DNA of 5,226 bases from Bacillota bacterium (GTDB taxonomy: Bacteria > Bacillota > Dethiobacteria > Dethiobacterales > Dethiobacteraceae): positions 1 through 5,226 of the forward strand of contig JAAZJT010000080.1 in NCBI GenBank assembly GCA_012800215.1, given 5' to 3'. Of the stretch, positions 5,175 through 5,226 are shown in pieces. A program made the translations under genes and the position numbers. Under the pieces are notes generated by a model that worked only from the letters and a program-made list of their open reading frames with translations, was not told where the DNA came from and ran no database searches. Within the stretch, counting starts at the first letter, position 1. Each line of letters opens with the position of its first letter.

Positions 5175-5194
5175 TGGCGACGAATTGGCGACGA
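5175..5194. repeat. Pair of TGGCGACGA direct repeats, 11-bp period
   Basis: TGGCGACGA is present exactly twice, at 5175-5183 and 5186-5194. The pair lies about 30 bp inside the presumed element from the tRNA-Lys fragment, a suitable place for integrase or accessory-factor binding. Its layout and 11-bp period match the GGCACC pair at 5013-5033. Confidence 0.5.
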
Positions 5195-5214
5195 TAAACT
5201 ATATTGTAGTTTAT
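5194..5214. repeat. AT-rich 8-bp hairpin
   Basis: ATAAACTA and TAGTTTAT are exact reverse complements around a 5-base loop, touching the TGGCGACGA repeats. It has no G/C-rich stem or clear T-run, so a terminator is unlikely. It may be a further protein site of the attachment region. Confidence 0.35.
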
Positions 5215-5226
5215 ACAAAATAACAA

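Larger units (their letters stand above)
4869..5226. other. Gene-free recombination scar region
   Basis: No convincing protein gene is present. An open frame runs across 4859-5143, but it is mostly the reverse complement of the tRNA-derived sequences and lacks a ribosome site. The stretch holds the two tRNA 3'-end sequences, two direct-repeat pairs and an AT-rich hairpin described separately. Their order is consistent with repeated integration of mobile elements at one tRNA locus. Confidence 0.6.

Noticed and set aside
5102..5226. A complete, functional tRNA-Lys gene
   Set aside because: The 5' half, including the 5' anticodon stem, D arm and GGGCCAT acceptor strand, is not present upstream of the anticodon loop on the minus strand.
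1..5226. CRISPR array or toxin-antitoxin locus
   Set aside because: No regularly spaced repeats of CRISPR length and no paired small genes were seen on either strand.

Overview
The window looks like low-to-moderate G+C Firmicutes DNA, most likely Clostridia. This is inferred from AGGAGG-type ribosome sites, a TTG start, sigma-A-like promoters, a TetR regulator of the DhaS-like type, and a radical SAM protein of a kind I associate with anaerobic Clostridia. No species can be named from the sequence alone.

Layout. Positions 1-122 hold the end of a probable insertion sequence whose transposase gene reads leftward out of the window. A strong promoter at 165-192 drives a TetR-family regulator (267-821). 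This gene overlaps by 4 bp, tail to tail, a leftward gene (818-1882) that I read as a radical SAM pseudoenzyme. A 219-bp divergent control region (1883-2101) carries a regular array of GACA/TGTC half-sites. To its right is a full-length radical SAM protein (2102-3481) with an intact cluster motif and a cysteine-rich tail. After a 60-bp gap containing a strong hairpin comes the front part of a P-type (Ca2+-type) ATPase (3542-4675). The ATPase breaks off shortly after its phosphorylation motif. A REP-like sequence and a frameshifted remnant of a REP-associated tyrosine transposase (about 4693-4868) follow directly.

The right end (4911-5226) is a recombination scar. It holds two tRNA 3'-end sequences in the same orientation, 191 bp apart. 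The second is a clean 3' part of tRNA-Lys(CTT) that stops at the anticodon loop. Each is followed by a pair of short direct repeats with an 11-bp period. This is the pattern expected of attachment sites left by tyrosine-integrase elements at a tRNA gene.

How the genes may work together. The most interesting unit is the trio tetR / pseudoenzyme / radical SAM enzyme. The pseudoenzyme aligns with its divergent neighbour over its whole length, including 62 ungapped residues with 16 identities counted by hand. It has lost two of the three cluster cysteines, the SAM-binding GGE motif and the cysteine-rich tail, yet keeps an open 354-codon frame. The operator-like array lies over the leftward promoter and upstream of the rightward gene, so both could be controlled together, plausibly by the TetR protein. 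The substrate of the enzyme is unknown to me.
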